From Methanosarcinales archaeon (lineage in GTDB: Archaea; Halobacteriota; Syntropharchaeia; Alkanophagales; Methanospirareceae), in contig WJOV01000062.1 in the NCBI GenBank assembly GCA_009618475.1, positions 1 to 13,167 of the forward strand: a stretch of 13,167 bases of DNA. The letters run 5' to 3'. Both the position numbers and the translations under genes were made by a program. A model generated the notes under the pieces. It was given only the letters and a program-made list of their open reading frames with translations, had not been told where the DNA came from and did not search any database. This document shows, piece after piece, positions 6,890-13,092 of this stretch. Each line of letters begins with the position of its first letter. Positions within the stretch are counted from its first letter, which is position 1.

Positions 6890-7743
6890 CTTCTTATTAT
6901 TTGTGGATAGAAGATAATTGAGAGCGGTGCAAGAATTAGCAATATGATTGCTACTTTGCCGATGCGCGAGCCAGAAGCGAAGAGAATAAGAAGAACTGGG
7001 GACTCCTCCCTTCGCAGCTCAAACATGCTGGGGAAGGTATCAGCCATGAACTCCTTTGTTATATTAAGAATTCCATCATAAGAGCCTTCGGTAGGTGCGA
7101 GTGCTGAGACCCGGACCATGGTAACGGTATCAGAGGCAAAGGGGTTCTCCTTCACGTAGTAATACAGGACGACCCTTCGTTCTGTAACTTTTCCATTTGA
7201 TTCCTTCACGACGATGAGCTTCTTGGCTGAAATTGTTCTATTGGGATATATACGTGTTTTATTTCCTGGGTTAGTGTACAGGGGCTCTTCTATCCAGCTT
7301 ACATTCTGCACAGGTATCATCTCTTTACCCTCTTCCTCTATTGTGTATCCTAAAGCCGGGTAACAGACGATTGGGGGATGAAAACTCGAGCGGTTAGTGG
7401 ACTGCATGATCAAGAAGAAAACCGGCTGATATAATTTTGGATTCGAGTATGCACGAAGGAGCATCACGTCGGCGGCAAGTGATTTCTCAATCCCCGTCGT
7501 GTTGTAATCTGAGCCGGTCCAATCGCCAATCGCATTTGGAAATGCCCTCACGTGCTCATTGTTCCCGAAATCCATCTTCGCTCTCACTGAGGTCTCACCG
7601 CCTGATGCACGCGAGAGCTCGGTATCAATCATGGTAATGGGTTTGGCGAAGAGCATAGATGGCGTTGAGAGGAGTATGACAACCACGAAAGTAAGTGCAA
7701 GCATTCCGATGACCCTGGAATATTCATCAAAGAAACTTTTCAT
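6880..7743 (-). CDS. EpsI-like (DUF3485) exosortase/archaeosortase-associated protein
   Basis: A 287-residue protein with an N-terminal transmembrane helix (about 12-34), a large extracytoplasmic domain and a C-terminal helix (about 260-282) ending in basic residues. FPNAIGDWTGSDY followed by SSFHPPIVCYPALGYTI matches the EpsI/DUF3485 pattern (a GxW block, then H.P..C....G). This family is found fused to or beside exosortases and archaeosortases. Its biochemical role is not settled. It starts one base after the archaeosortase stop, using GGAGGTGGAGGATGAG as ribosome-binding site, so the two are translationally linked. The in-frame extension upstream to 7782 lies entirely inside the archaeosortase gene and is rejected as start. 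The protein probably works with the archaeosortase at the outer face of the membrane. Confidence 0.85.
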   Translation of the reverse strand: MKSFFDEYSRVIGMLALTFVVVILLSTPSMLFAKPITMIDTELSRASGGETSVRAKMDFGNNEHVRAFPNAIGDWTGSDYNTTGIEKSLAADVMLLRAYSNPKLYQPVFFLIMQSTNRSSFHPPIVCYPALGYTIEEEGKEMIPVQNVSWIEEPLYTNPGNKTRIYPNRTISAKKLIVVKESNGKVTERRVVLYYYVKENPFASDTVTMVRVSALAPTEGSYDGILNITKEFMADTFPSMFELRREESPVLLILFASGSRIGKVAIILLILAPLSIIFYPQIIRRWK

Positions 7744-7744
7744 C

Positions 7745-8581
7745 TCATCCTCCACCTCCCCCGGCTGTGACCTTACATCCAATAATTATACTGACGAGTA
7801 TTAAAAGTATAAATGCGATGATGAAGAGCAGAGGGCTGAAGAGGGTATGGAAGAATCCAATCGCCGTGTCTGCGCCATAAGCGTTTGCAAGCAGTAGTAG
7901 CGATGTAACTCTGAGAACGTTAGCGGAAATTGCAATTGGTATAGTTGCGGAGAGAAGCACTGCCTTTTTATACCGCGGGCATCGTAAAATGTAGATGAAG
8001 ACAGTTGCCAGTGCCAATAAAGAGAGTAGCGAATTCATGCCGCTGCAAGGTAAACCGACGATGAAAGAAGCATCTTGTAGATGTATCTCTGCTCCGGTCC
8101 TCGTAACAGGGATTCCAAGCAGTTCGATAATTGATGCGGAATGGCGAGCTGACACGGTTTGCAGAACGTATGCTACTTTTTCCAGCACTAATAAAGGCAA
8201 GGGAATAGCGAAGATGAGGAAGGATACAGGGAATAGAAAAGAACGCATCGTGGGTTTACCATAGAAATAAAGGATTAATCCGCTTAAGGTGAATAAGAAT
8301 GAGATTGCAGACACGAATGGGAAGAGTTTGATAAATCCGATAGCGTAAAGGAGAAGCCCGAAAGCGAAGATGAAGATTCCGTGTTTAAAAGGCTCGGGTT
8401 TGAACTCGCTCTCCTCCTTACGTTTATGGATAGTCATCCATGCGATAAAGCCAGAGATAATCGGAATCAAGAAGCCATGCGAATAGTAGGGGTCTGTCAA
8501 CCAGGCATTAATTAACCACGTAAAAGTGCGAAAATATAAGAGGGATAAAAGGAGTGCGAGCAAGACTGTAATCTTCTTCAT
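7745..8581 (-). CDS. archaeosortase (exosortase-family transpeptidase), probably PEF-CTERM type
   Basis: A 278-residue polytopic membrane enzyme with about 8 helices. It carries the full exosortase/archaeosortase triad: Cys179 in GLPCSGMNSL, Arg224 in NVLRVTSLL and His245 in GFFHTLFSPLLF. The N-terminal SHGFLIPIIS block is also typical. The family recognises a C-terminal tripartite tail on exported proteins, cleaves it and joins the protein to a surface or lipid acceptor. The two genes just upstream encode proteins ending in VPEL-helix-RRK tails, which points to the PEF-CTERM class (archaeosortase C-like). The subtype is inferred from these neighbours. The start follows GAGGAGT at about 4 bases, 26 bases after the peptidase stop. 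The C-terminal Gly5 run is encoded by DNA that doubles as the ribosome-binding site of the next gene. Confidence 0.92.
   Translation of the reverse strand: MKKITVLLALLLSLLYFRTFTWLINAWLTDPYYSHGFLIPIISGFIAWMTIHKRKEESEFKPEPFKHGIFIFAFGLLLYAIGFIKLFPFVSAISFLFTLSGLILYFYGKPTMRSFLFPVSFLIFAIPLPLLVLEKVAYVLQTVSARHSASIIELLGIPVTRTGAEIHLQDASFIVGLPCSGMNSLLSLLALATVFIYILRCPRYKKAVLLSATIPIAISANVLRVTSLLLLANAYGADTAIGFFHTLFSPLLFIIAFILLILVSIIIGCKVTAGGGGG
7748..7759 (-). promoter_or_regulatory. ribosome-binding site of the EpsI-like gene inside the archaeosortase 3' end
   Basis: On the minus strand GGAGGTGGAGGA precedes the TGA stop and the ATG at 7743. It is a strong double Shine-Dalgarno and simultaneously codes for the archaeosortase's terminal glycines. 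It fixes the EpsI-like start at 7743. Confidence 0.65.
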
Positions 8582-8607
8582 ATACTCCTCTTTACCCTAT
8601 TTGCTAT

Positions 8608-9303
8608 TTATTTAAAAAATCTCTTCCTTCTCAGCTCAACGTATCCCGCAAGTGCGAGCAACCCCACGCCCATTAGAATGATAGTTGGCAGTTCTGGGAC
8701 AGGCGCTAAAATCCCTGCTACGTTAGCAGAATCTATGGCATCATCGGCTGCATTGTACGTGCCATTACCTGTTCCTGCCCTGTCAAGCACGATGTCATAT
8801 TCTATGCAGGTAGCCGGTGCTTCTGTTGGTATAGACCATATTTGCGTCAGCGGAGACAAAATGTTGCCGTTAACATCGGTGGTCACAGACTCTTGTGATA
8901 TTGAGGGGTCCTCTCCAGGCACGAGGGAATCACCTTCATTTACTGGATTCACCTGTATCCATGCTGTATAATCTGTGCCTGGTGAAAGCCCCAGCGCCTT
9001 TACCGAGATATTATCACCCGGCACAAACGAATCCTTTTCCACACCTTCAGAGTCGCATGAGACCGCCCGTGGCGTCAGGTCGAATTCCGAATGAAGTGAC
9101 CAATATTCAATGTTGCATTCTTCCCATTTTATCCTGAACCAGCCGTTTTCTCCCCAACCCGTGCCCCAGCTATTCTTGCAGATCCAGCACCCCTCTGTGT
9201 CATTCCAGCCAACTATGGCGACACAGTGTCCGCCTACATGATCTCTCCAAGCATGTTCGTATACTCCTTCCGTATACGAAAAAAAAGTCCTCATAGACAT
9301 CAA
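8608..9303 (-). CDS. C-terminal half of a papain-family peptidase with PEF-CTERM-like tail (after frameshift)
   Basis: This open frame continues the peptidase encoded just upstream in another frame. It supplies the catalytic His (DHVGGHCVAIVGW, residue 26 of this ORF) and Asn (CKNSWGTGWGENGW, residue 44). A ~140-residue extracellular beta-rich domain follows (YDIVLDRAGTGNGTYN, DDAIDSANVAGI). The end is a sorting tail: VPELPT, helix IILMGVGLLALAG, then ELRRKR. Its first Met lies in a stretch belonging to the upstream frame, and no ribosome-binding site precedes it, so it is not an independent gene. It would be translated only if the A8 run at 9279-9286 were one base shorter or if ribosomes slipped. 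The archaeosortase gene follows after 26 bases. Confidence 0.8.
   Translation of the reverse strand: MMSMRTFFSYTEGVYEHAWRDHVGGHCVAIVGWNDTEGCWICKNSWGTGWGENGWFRIKWEECNIEYWSLHSEFDLTPRAVSCDSEGVEKDSFVPGDNISVKALGLSPGTDYTAWIQVNPVNEGDSLVPGEDPSISQESVTTDVNGNILSPLTQIWSIPTEAPATCIEYDIVLDRAGTGNGTYNAADDAIDSANVAGILAPVPELPTIILMGVGLLALAGYVELRRKRFFK
8623..8703 (-). repeat. PEF-CTERM-like tail coding repeat, copy 1
   Basis: Encodes PVPELPT, a hydrophobic helix ending GLLALAGYVE and LRRK at the peptidase C-terminus. It is closely similar in DNA and protein to the tail at 10054-10134, suggesting duplication or conversion of the sorting tail. Confidence 0.75.
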
Positions 9304-10018
9304 AGCCGGTCACCAAAGGTCGATTTTGTAAATACGCTTTTACCTCCTCTACTGTTGGTATTCCCACTGGATCAACCCAGCCCCAGCTCGTGATATTCCA
9401 CTTTCGCCCCTCACAATAAGGGCAGGCATCCCCACAGGGAATAGTATCGTCCGCTTGATAAGAGAAACAAGCCTCGTCTGTCGCTCCATTGTCTCTCAGG
9501 AAATTCATGGTACTGTCTAAATCCCATCCACTACAATCACCCTCACTGCATGACAACATATACTGCTCTGAAAGGTCTGTATTTACAGTTGGTTCATTTG
9601 CCGCAATATCTATCTGCGCCTCCAGAGCAGCGAGCGAGCCGAAAGCCCAGCAGCTTCCACAACTCCCCTGGTCTTTTATTGAAATCGTCCAATCTCCCCC
9701 TTTGTTCCGCCAGTCAAGCGAGCTTGGTTGCCCCACAGGCGCTATCTTTCCTTCTTCCACCGCCGCTTGAAACGCTTTTTGATCTTTTGGAGCAAACTCT
9801 AAGCCACACAAACGCATCTTCTCTTCTGGAGAAAGTACAGAAACAGATGTTTTGCCTGCGGTCCAATTAGCGCCCTTTTCTTTTATTGCTTTTTGTATTT
9901 CAGCCAATTTTGCTTCTTTTGTAGCACTCGCAACCGTTGTAAAGGCTGCAAATAAGAAGATAACCAGAACTGCAATTAATACTATCTTATGTGATCTGCT
10001 TTGTGTCATGGTCTTCAT
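9200..10018 (-). CDS. N-terminal half of a secreted papain-family (C1A) cysteine peptidase, frameshifted
   Basis: Secreted cysteine protease. A signal peptide (about 1-32) is followed by a propeptide-like segment (SVLSPEEKMRLCGLEF) and the start of the C1A domain at LDWRNKGG. Oxyanion Gln117 and nucleophile Cys123 lie in IKDQGSCGSCWAF. The frame follows the family to GFDVYEDFF, then a run of eight Ts on the coding strand shifts it into about 27 unrelated residues before a stop at 9200. Removing one T joins it to the downstream frame (DFFSYTEGVYEHAW) and restores a full-length enzyme of about 470 residues. The start ATG overlaps the stop of the upstream gene (ATGA), with GGGGGTGA about 12 bases before. 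It is probably a client of the adjacent archaeosortase via its C-terminal tail. Confidence 0.85.
   Translation of the reverse strand: MKTMTQSRSHKIVLIAVLVIFLFAAFTTVASATKEAKLAEIQKAIKEKGANWTAGKTSVSVLSPEEKMRLCGLEFAPKDQKAFQAAVEEGKIAPVGQPSSLDWRNKGGDWTISIKDQGSCGSCWAFGSLAALEAQIDIAANEPTVNTDLSEQYMLSCSEGDCSGWDLDSTMNFLRDNGATDEACFSYQADDTIPCGDACPYCEGRKWNITSWGWVDPVGIPTVEEVKAYLQNRPLVTGFDVYEDFFFVYGRSIRTCLERSCRRTLCRHSWLE
9279..9286 (-). other. A8/T8 homopolymer: frameshift site in the papain-like peptidase
   Basis: Eight consecutive As on the plus strand. With seven, the catalytic Cys, His and Asn and the sorting tail fall in one frame. This is a classic place for an indel error, a phase-variable tract or polymerase/ribosome slippage. 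Confidence 0.85.
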
Positions 10019-10335
10019 CTTTTGAATTTGTCACCCCCACTTAGCTTTAAATTCTTTCTTCTCAACTCAACATATCCAGCAAGTGCGAGTAAACCGGTTG
10101 AGAATAGGATTAGCGTGCTGAGTTCGGGGACCGGGTAGCCGGGGTCTGTGGAGGGGGAGGCGATGTTTGAAAATTTACTGTCGCTTGCTCTGTAATAATA
10201 AATCATAAGTTCCTCGGTTGTACAAGTCCAGTTTATTCTAAGAGCTAATCTCTCGCCTGCATCGAAATCTTGTGAAGCAACAACAGGACCGCATTCAATA
10301 GTACTATTTGTACTGTCGCTTACAGCTGTTTTGCT
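10015..10335 (-). pseudogene. C-terminal part of a PEF-CTERM-like surface protein, cut off by an in-frame TGA
   Basis: Directly downstream of the TGA at 10338-10336, and in the same frame, 106 further codons stay open. They encode SKTAVSDSTN, a Cys-containing segment (ECGPVVASQDFDAGERLALR), then VPELST, helix LILFSTGLLALAG and ELRRK. That is a sorting tail like the neighbouring peptidase's. The frame ends in a TGA that overlaps the peptidase ATG (ATGA), the arrangement expected of an intact, coupled gene. The remnant has no ribosome-binding site or plausible start for independent expression. It is the second half of one gene broken by a single codon. Confidence 0.75.
10054..10134 (-). repeat. 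PEF-CTERM-like tail coding repeat, copy 2
   Basis: Encodes PVPELST, a helix ending GLLALAGYVE and LRRK. Ten consecutive residues (GLLALAGYVE) and the following LRRK are identical to copy 1 at 8623-8703, and the DNA around GCAAGTGCGAG is also shared. Confidence 0.75.
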
Positions 10336-10734
10336 TCACAAGACTAATAGTGTTGCAGTTCCATCCCCTCTTACTTTATATATACCAGCAGTTATGGTCT
10401 CGCCAACTTCAGCTCCATCAATTTTTTCATGGTCAAGATACACAGTCCAATTACCCGTTCCGAACGTTAGATCACACTCCGCTGCATATTCGGCATGCCA
10501 CCACATAGTTTCAGTATAATTAAGGTACTTAGAATAAGGGGAAGTGGTAGTATTACCAGTTTTATTCATATAAACATCCACAAGATGGTTTGTTCCATCA
10601 ATTGCTTTTGTTCCTTCGTAATCGGCATTCAAAAGATGCCAACTCTGCGCCGTCTCCGCCCCCACCACCTGCACACTACCCAACACCACCGTCGCTAAAA
10701 CCAAAATCACAATCAATCTTCTATTCCCTTTCAT
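10336..10734 (-). CDS. secreted protein of unknown function, N-terminal part before an in-frame TGA
   Basis: 132 residues as written. A signal peptide (KGNRRLIVILVLATVVLG, likely cut after VGAE or nearby) is followed by a beta-rich extracellular domain (HLVDVYMNKTGNTTTSP, WTVYLDHEKIDGAEVG, IYKVRGDGTATLLVL) with several possible N-glycosylation sites (NKT, NTT). The frame stops at TGA 10338-10336 but continues open for 106 codons with a PEF-CTERM-like tail. The intended product is therefore probably about 239 residues and surface-sorted. ATG 10734 is chosen over the upstream TTG because GGTG lies just before it and the signal peptide starts there. It is the first gene of the archaeosortase operon. 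No family is recognised. Confidence 0.7.
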   Translation of the reverse strand: MKGNRRLIVILVLATVVLGSVQVVGAETAQSWHLLNADYEGTKAIDGTNHLVDVYMNKTGNTTTSPYSKYLNYTETMWWHAEYAAECDLTFGTGNWTVYLDHEKIDGAEVGETITAGIYKVRGDGTATLLVL

Positions 10735-10763
10735 ACGCACCAAATAACCCTCTTCTTATCACC

Positions 10764-10774
10764 CTATTTAAAAC
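10764..10774 (-). promoter_or_regulatory. TATA-like box for the archaeosortase operon
   Basis: The minus strand reads GTTTTAAATAG here, centred about 35 bases before ATG 10734. A transcript would have a leader of about 10 bases. No other promoter-like site is obvious inside the tightly packed five-gene run down to 6482. Confidence 0.35.
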
Positions 10775-10810
10775 TTTCTAAATTTTATTCACGCAAAAGC
10801 AATCTTCTTA

Positions 10811-10840
10811 TCGGTGTTAATCTGCGTTAATCAGTGTCTT
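10811..10840. repeat. 10-base tandem motif TCGGTGTTAA / TCTGCGTTAA / TCAGTGTCTT
   Basis: Three decamers in register share T.(G/T)GTTAA-like spacing. The stretch lies in the gap between the minus-strand archaeosortase operon and the plus-strand ribosomal operon. It is similar in style to the 10-base-periodic arm at 4311-4340 (shared TCTGCG). I recall phrases of this kind recurring in intergenic DNA of many unrelated prokaryotes, with no agreed function. The rest of 10775-10950 shows nothing clear. Confidence 0.5.
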
Positions 10841-10953
10841 TTAAACTTAACTGTTCAACTTATTTCCCGACAGCCGCTCAGTTCTTGTTTGAACCGATAT
10901 CTCATAATTCATATCATGAATATGCAAGCGGGAAAGAATATTTCGAGTTATTA

Positions 10954-10964
10954 TTTATATATAA
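10954..10964 (+). promoter_or_regulatory. TATA box for the S10 ribosomal operon
   Basis: TTTATATATAA lies about 51-61 bases before the uL3 start at 11015. This is consistent with a transcript beginning about 25-30 bases downstream and a leader of about 25 bases. Confidence 0.5.
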
Positions 10965-11014
10965 TCGTAATCCTAACTTTAACTAACTACATCTATAAAC
11001 AGCACAAAGATAAA

Positions 11015-12001
11015 ATGTCCAAAAGACACAGACCAAGGAGAGGCTCACTTGCTTTTTCACCGAGGAAACGAGCAAGGAGTGAGACTTGCAGGATAAAAAG
11101 GGAAGAGATAGTCGCAGGTAGGAAAATGCAGGGTTTTGCAGGCTATAAAGCGGGAATGACACATCTTATTCTGACTGATAATGCCCCCCACAGCCTGACA
11201 AAGGGGATGGAGATTTCCGTTCCCGCTACGATAATAGAGACACCGCCTATGAGGGTAGAAGGTATTCGTCTCTATAAAGCAACTGACTACGGAAAGAGGG
11301 CGGTAACGGAAGTATGGGCTGGAGCAGAGGCAAAGACAGAAAAGGGTGGTGACCTGAATGCGATAGCGGATATAATCAAAAGTTCGACTGCCCGTGAACA
11401 CGATTTGAGCATGACCATGATACTTTCTACATCACCCGAGCTCGTAAGCGGAGTGCCAAAGAAGAAGCACGAAATAATGGAGATAAAGATGAGCGGAGAA
11501 ATAGAAAAAGACCTCGAATATGCACGCGGAGTGTTAGGGAAGGAAATAAGAGCCGGGGATGTATTTAAAGAAGTAGATTTTGCAGACGTCACCGCGGTAA
11601 CAAGGGGGAAAGGCACACAAGGACCTGTGAAGCGGTGGGGAGTCATGATACAGAATGCAAAAGCACGGAGGTCAGGAAGAGGCCGTCACGTGGGTTGTAT
11701 CGGCGCCTGGACACCTCGAAGAGTCCGATGGAGAATACCTCAGCTTGGACAGACGGGGTATCAACAGCGAACAGAGTATAATAAGCGAGTATTGAAGATC
11801 GGAGAGAATGGAGAAGAGATAACGCCAAAGGGTGGATTCCTGAAGTATGGCATCGTGAGAAACGATTATATTTTGCTGAAAGGTAGCGTTCCCGGACCGA
11901 AAAAGAGGCTTGTAAGAATCTCGCACTCGATAAGGCCCCATCCCAAATTGAGTTTACCGGAGATTATTTATATAAGCAAGGAATCACAACAGGGACATTA
12001 A
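11015..12001 (+). CDS. rpl3: large ribosomal subunit protein uL3
   Basis: Complete archaeal uL3 of 328 residues, the usual length. It binds 23S rRNA early in 50S assembly, and its long loop reaches the peptidyl-transferase centre. The archaeal N-terminus RHRPRRGSLAFSPRKRA, the GYKAGMTH block and the conserved VTRGKGTQGPVKRWG followed by GRHVGCIGAWTPRRVRW identify it. ATG 11015 is chosen because it begins the conserved N-terminus. The in-frame extension upstream is hydrophobic, unlike the family and overlaps the promoter. No strong ribosome-binding site is seen. uL4 begins 16 bases downstream, in canonical S10-operon order. Confidence 0.96.
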   Translation: MSKRHRPRRGSLAFSPRKRARSETCRIKREEIVAGRKMQGFAGYKAGMTHLILTDNAPHSLTKGMEISVPATIIETPPMRVEGIRLYKATDYGKRAVTEVWAGAEAKTEKGGDLNAIADIIKSSTAREHDLSMTMILSTSPELVSGVPKKKHEIMEIKMSGEIEKDLEYARGVLGKEIRAGDVFKEVDFADVTAVTRGKGTQGPVKRWGVMIQNAKARRSGRGRHVGCIGAWTPRRVRWRIPQLGQTGYQQRTEYNKRVLKIGENGEEITPKGGFLKYGIVRNDYILLKGSVPGPKKRLVRISHSIRPHPKLSLPEIIYISKESQQGH

Positions 12002-12017
12002 GATAATAAAGAGAAAG

Positions 12018-12596
12018 ATGGCAGAAGAAGCAGAAAGGGAAACCAAAGTGCTGGACTTATCAGGGAACTTTGTAAGGGGAGTAACACTGCCGCCGGTATT
12101 TAAGGAAGAGTACAGACCGGACTTGATAAAGAGAGCGGTGCTCGCAATGCAATCACACCGGCTACAGCCAAAAGGTCCAAATCCATTGTCGGGAAGAAAT
12201 ACGTCGGCAGAGAGCTGGGGCACTGGCAGGGGACTCGCAAGAGTGCCTCGTATAAAGTCAGGCAGAAGAGCAGCACGGGCTCCACAAACAGTCGGAGGAA
12301 GAAGAGCACATCCGCCAAAAATGGTGAAAGTATTGGCGCGGAAAATAAACAAGAAGGAAAGGAGGAAGGCGATAAGGTCTGCTATCGCTGCTACCATAGA
12401 CACCGACCTCGTAAGAAGTCGAGGACATAAGTTCGGCGATGCGGTGGAGCTACCGATAGTAGTGGAGGATTCACTTGCAAGCCTGGAAAAAACCGCGGAG
12501 ATAGAGGAATTTTTAAAGAGCATAAGTGTGTTGGATGACGTGCTCCGTGCGAAGGAACGGAAAGTAAGGGCAGGAAGAGGAAACGCCGGAGGATAA
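12018..12596 (+). CDS. rpl4: large ribosomal subunit protein uL4, N-terminal three quarters (frame-disrupted)
   Basis: uL4 lines the polypeptide exit tunnel and nucleates 50S assembly. This frame encodes 192 residues including the tunnel loop (GPNPLSGRNTSAESWGTGRG, then RIKSGRRAARAPQTVGGRRAHPP). It runs to the conserved RAKERKVRAGRG and stops after NAGG at TAA 12594. Archaeal uL4 is about 250-265 residues, and the missing C-terminus lies just downstream in another frame. The gene is essential, so a real truncation is unlikely. Sequencing error is most likely, with programmed frameshifting at the stop as an alternative. It starts 16 bases after uL3. Confidence 0.93.
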   Translation: MAEEAERETKVLDLSGNFVRGVTLPPVFKEEYRPDLIKRAVLAMQSHRLQPKGPNPLSGRNTSAESWGTGRGLARVPRIKSGRRAARAPQTVGGRRAHPPKMVKVLARKINKKERRKAIRSAIAATIDTDLVRSRGHKFGDAVELPIVVEDSLASLEKTAEIEEFLKSISVLDDVLRAKERKVRAGRGNAGG

Positions 12597-12813
12597 AAAG
12601 GTAAAAACGAAGGTTGATGACATTTCCGTTAGGGTTGAGTTGGAATCACCATCGAGGGATAAAAAAATAAAAAAGGGAGCGGGAAACTTACCCGGTGTGG
12701 ATGTATCTTATGTGGAGGAGTTGAATGCAGAATTGCTCGCACCGGGAACGCATCCTGGCAGGCTGACCATCTGGACAGAATCTTCTATATCAAAGCTTGC
12801 TACGATGGAGTGA
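12568..12813 (+). CDS. rpl4: C-terminal quarter of uL4 in the +1 frame
   Basis: The frame offset by +1 from the uL4 start is open from 12568 to TGA 12811. It carries the family's C-terminal signature: GNLPGVDVSYVEELNAELLA, then PGTHPGRLTIWTESSISKL. It has no plausible start and belongs to uL4. With the upstream part the total is about 264 residues, normal for archaea. The TGA overlaps the uL23 ATG (TGATG), the coupling expected of an intact operon. Adding one A at 12581-12583 and one at 12595-12599 would give GRGKRRRIKKVKTKV, recovering the conserved GRGK. A single +1 slip at TAA would give GRGNAGGKKVKTKV. Confidence 0.85.
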   Translation, partial: GQEEETPEDKKVKTKVDDISVRVELESPSRDKKIKKGAGNLPGVDVSYVEELNAELLAPGTHPGRLTIWTESSISKLATME

Positions 12814-13079
12814 TGAGAAAAGAAATGGAGATGAAACTGAAGCATATCGTGCCAAGTGAAAAAGCAACGCTGATGATAGATGCGGAAAACAAACTCCAGT
12901 TTATCGTGGATATGCGTGCGAATAAGAAAGAGATAGCGGAGGAGGTAGAAAGAGTGTTTGAGACGTCGGTGAGAAGCGTAAGGACAATGATAACATTTAA
13001 AGGAGAGAAGAAAGCAATAATAGAATTGGAAGAAGGAGATAAGGCGAAAGAGATAGCCACGTCACTTGGAATATTATAG
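12813..13079 (+). CDS. rpl23: large ribosomal subunit protein uL23
   Basis: Complete archaeal uL23 of 88 residues, a 23S-binding protein beside the exit tunnel that serves as docking site for SRP and other nascent-chain factors. LKHIVPSEKA, NKLQFIVDMRANKKEI, RTMITFKGEKKAIIELEEG and the C-terminal IATSLGIL match the family throughout. ATG 12813 is preferred over GTG 12810 because it overlaps the uL4 stop as TGATG. An internal start at MEMKLKHI (12825) would also fit the family length. Confidence 0.95.
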   Translation: MRKEMEMKLKHIVPSEKATLMIDAENKLQFIVDMRANKKEIAEEVERVFETSVRSVRTMITFKGEKKAIIELEEGDKAKEIATSLGIL

Positions 13080-13092
13080 ATAGGGACAAAAA

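Noticed and set aside
10336..10338. Selenocysteine at the in-frame TGA
   Set aside because: Archaeal selenoproteins are restricted to few lineages and are mostly redox enzymes. Nothing in this secreted protein suggests a redox site, and no SECIS-like hairpin was recognised. TGA also serves as an ordinary stop in several genes here.
10814..11014. Longer N-terminus for uL3 starting at 10814
   Set aside because: The extension is hydrophobic, covers the TATA box and decamer repeat region and is not found in uL3; the conserved N-terminus begins at 11015.
12018..12813. Genuine short uL4 lacking the C-terminus
   Set aside because: The conserved C-terminal signature is intact directly downstream and its stop overlaps the uL23 start, which would not persist if the segment were dispensable.
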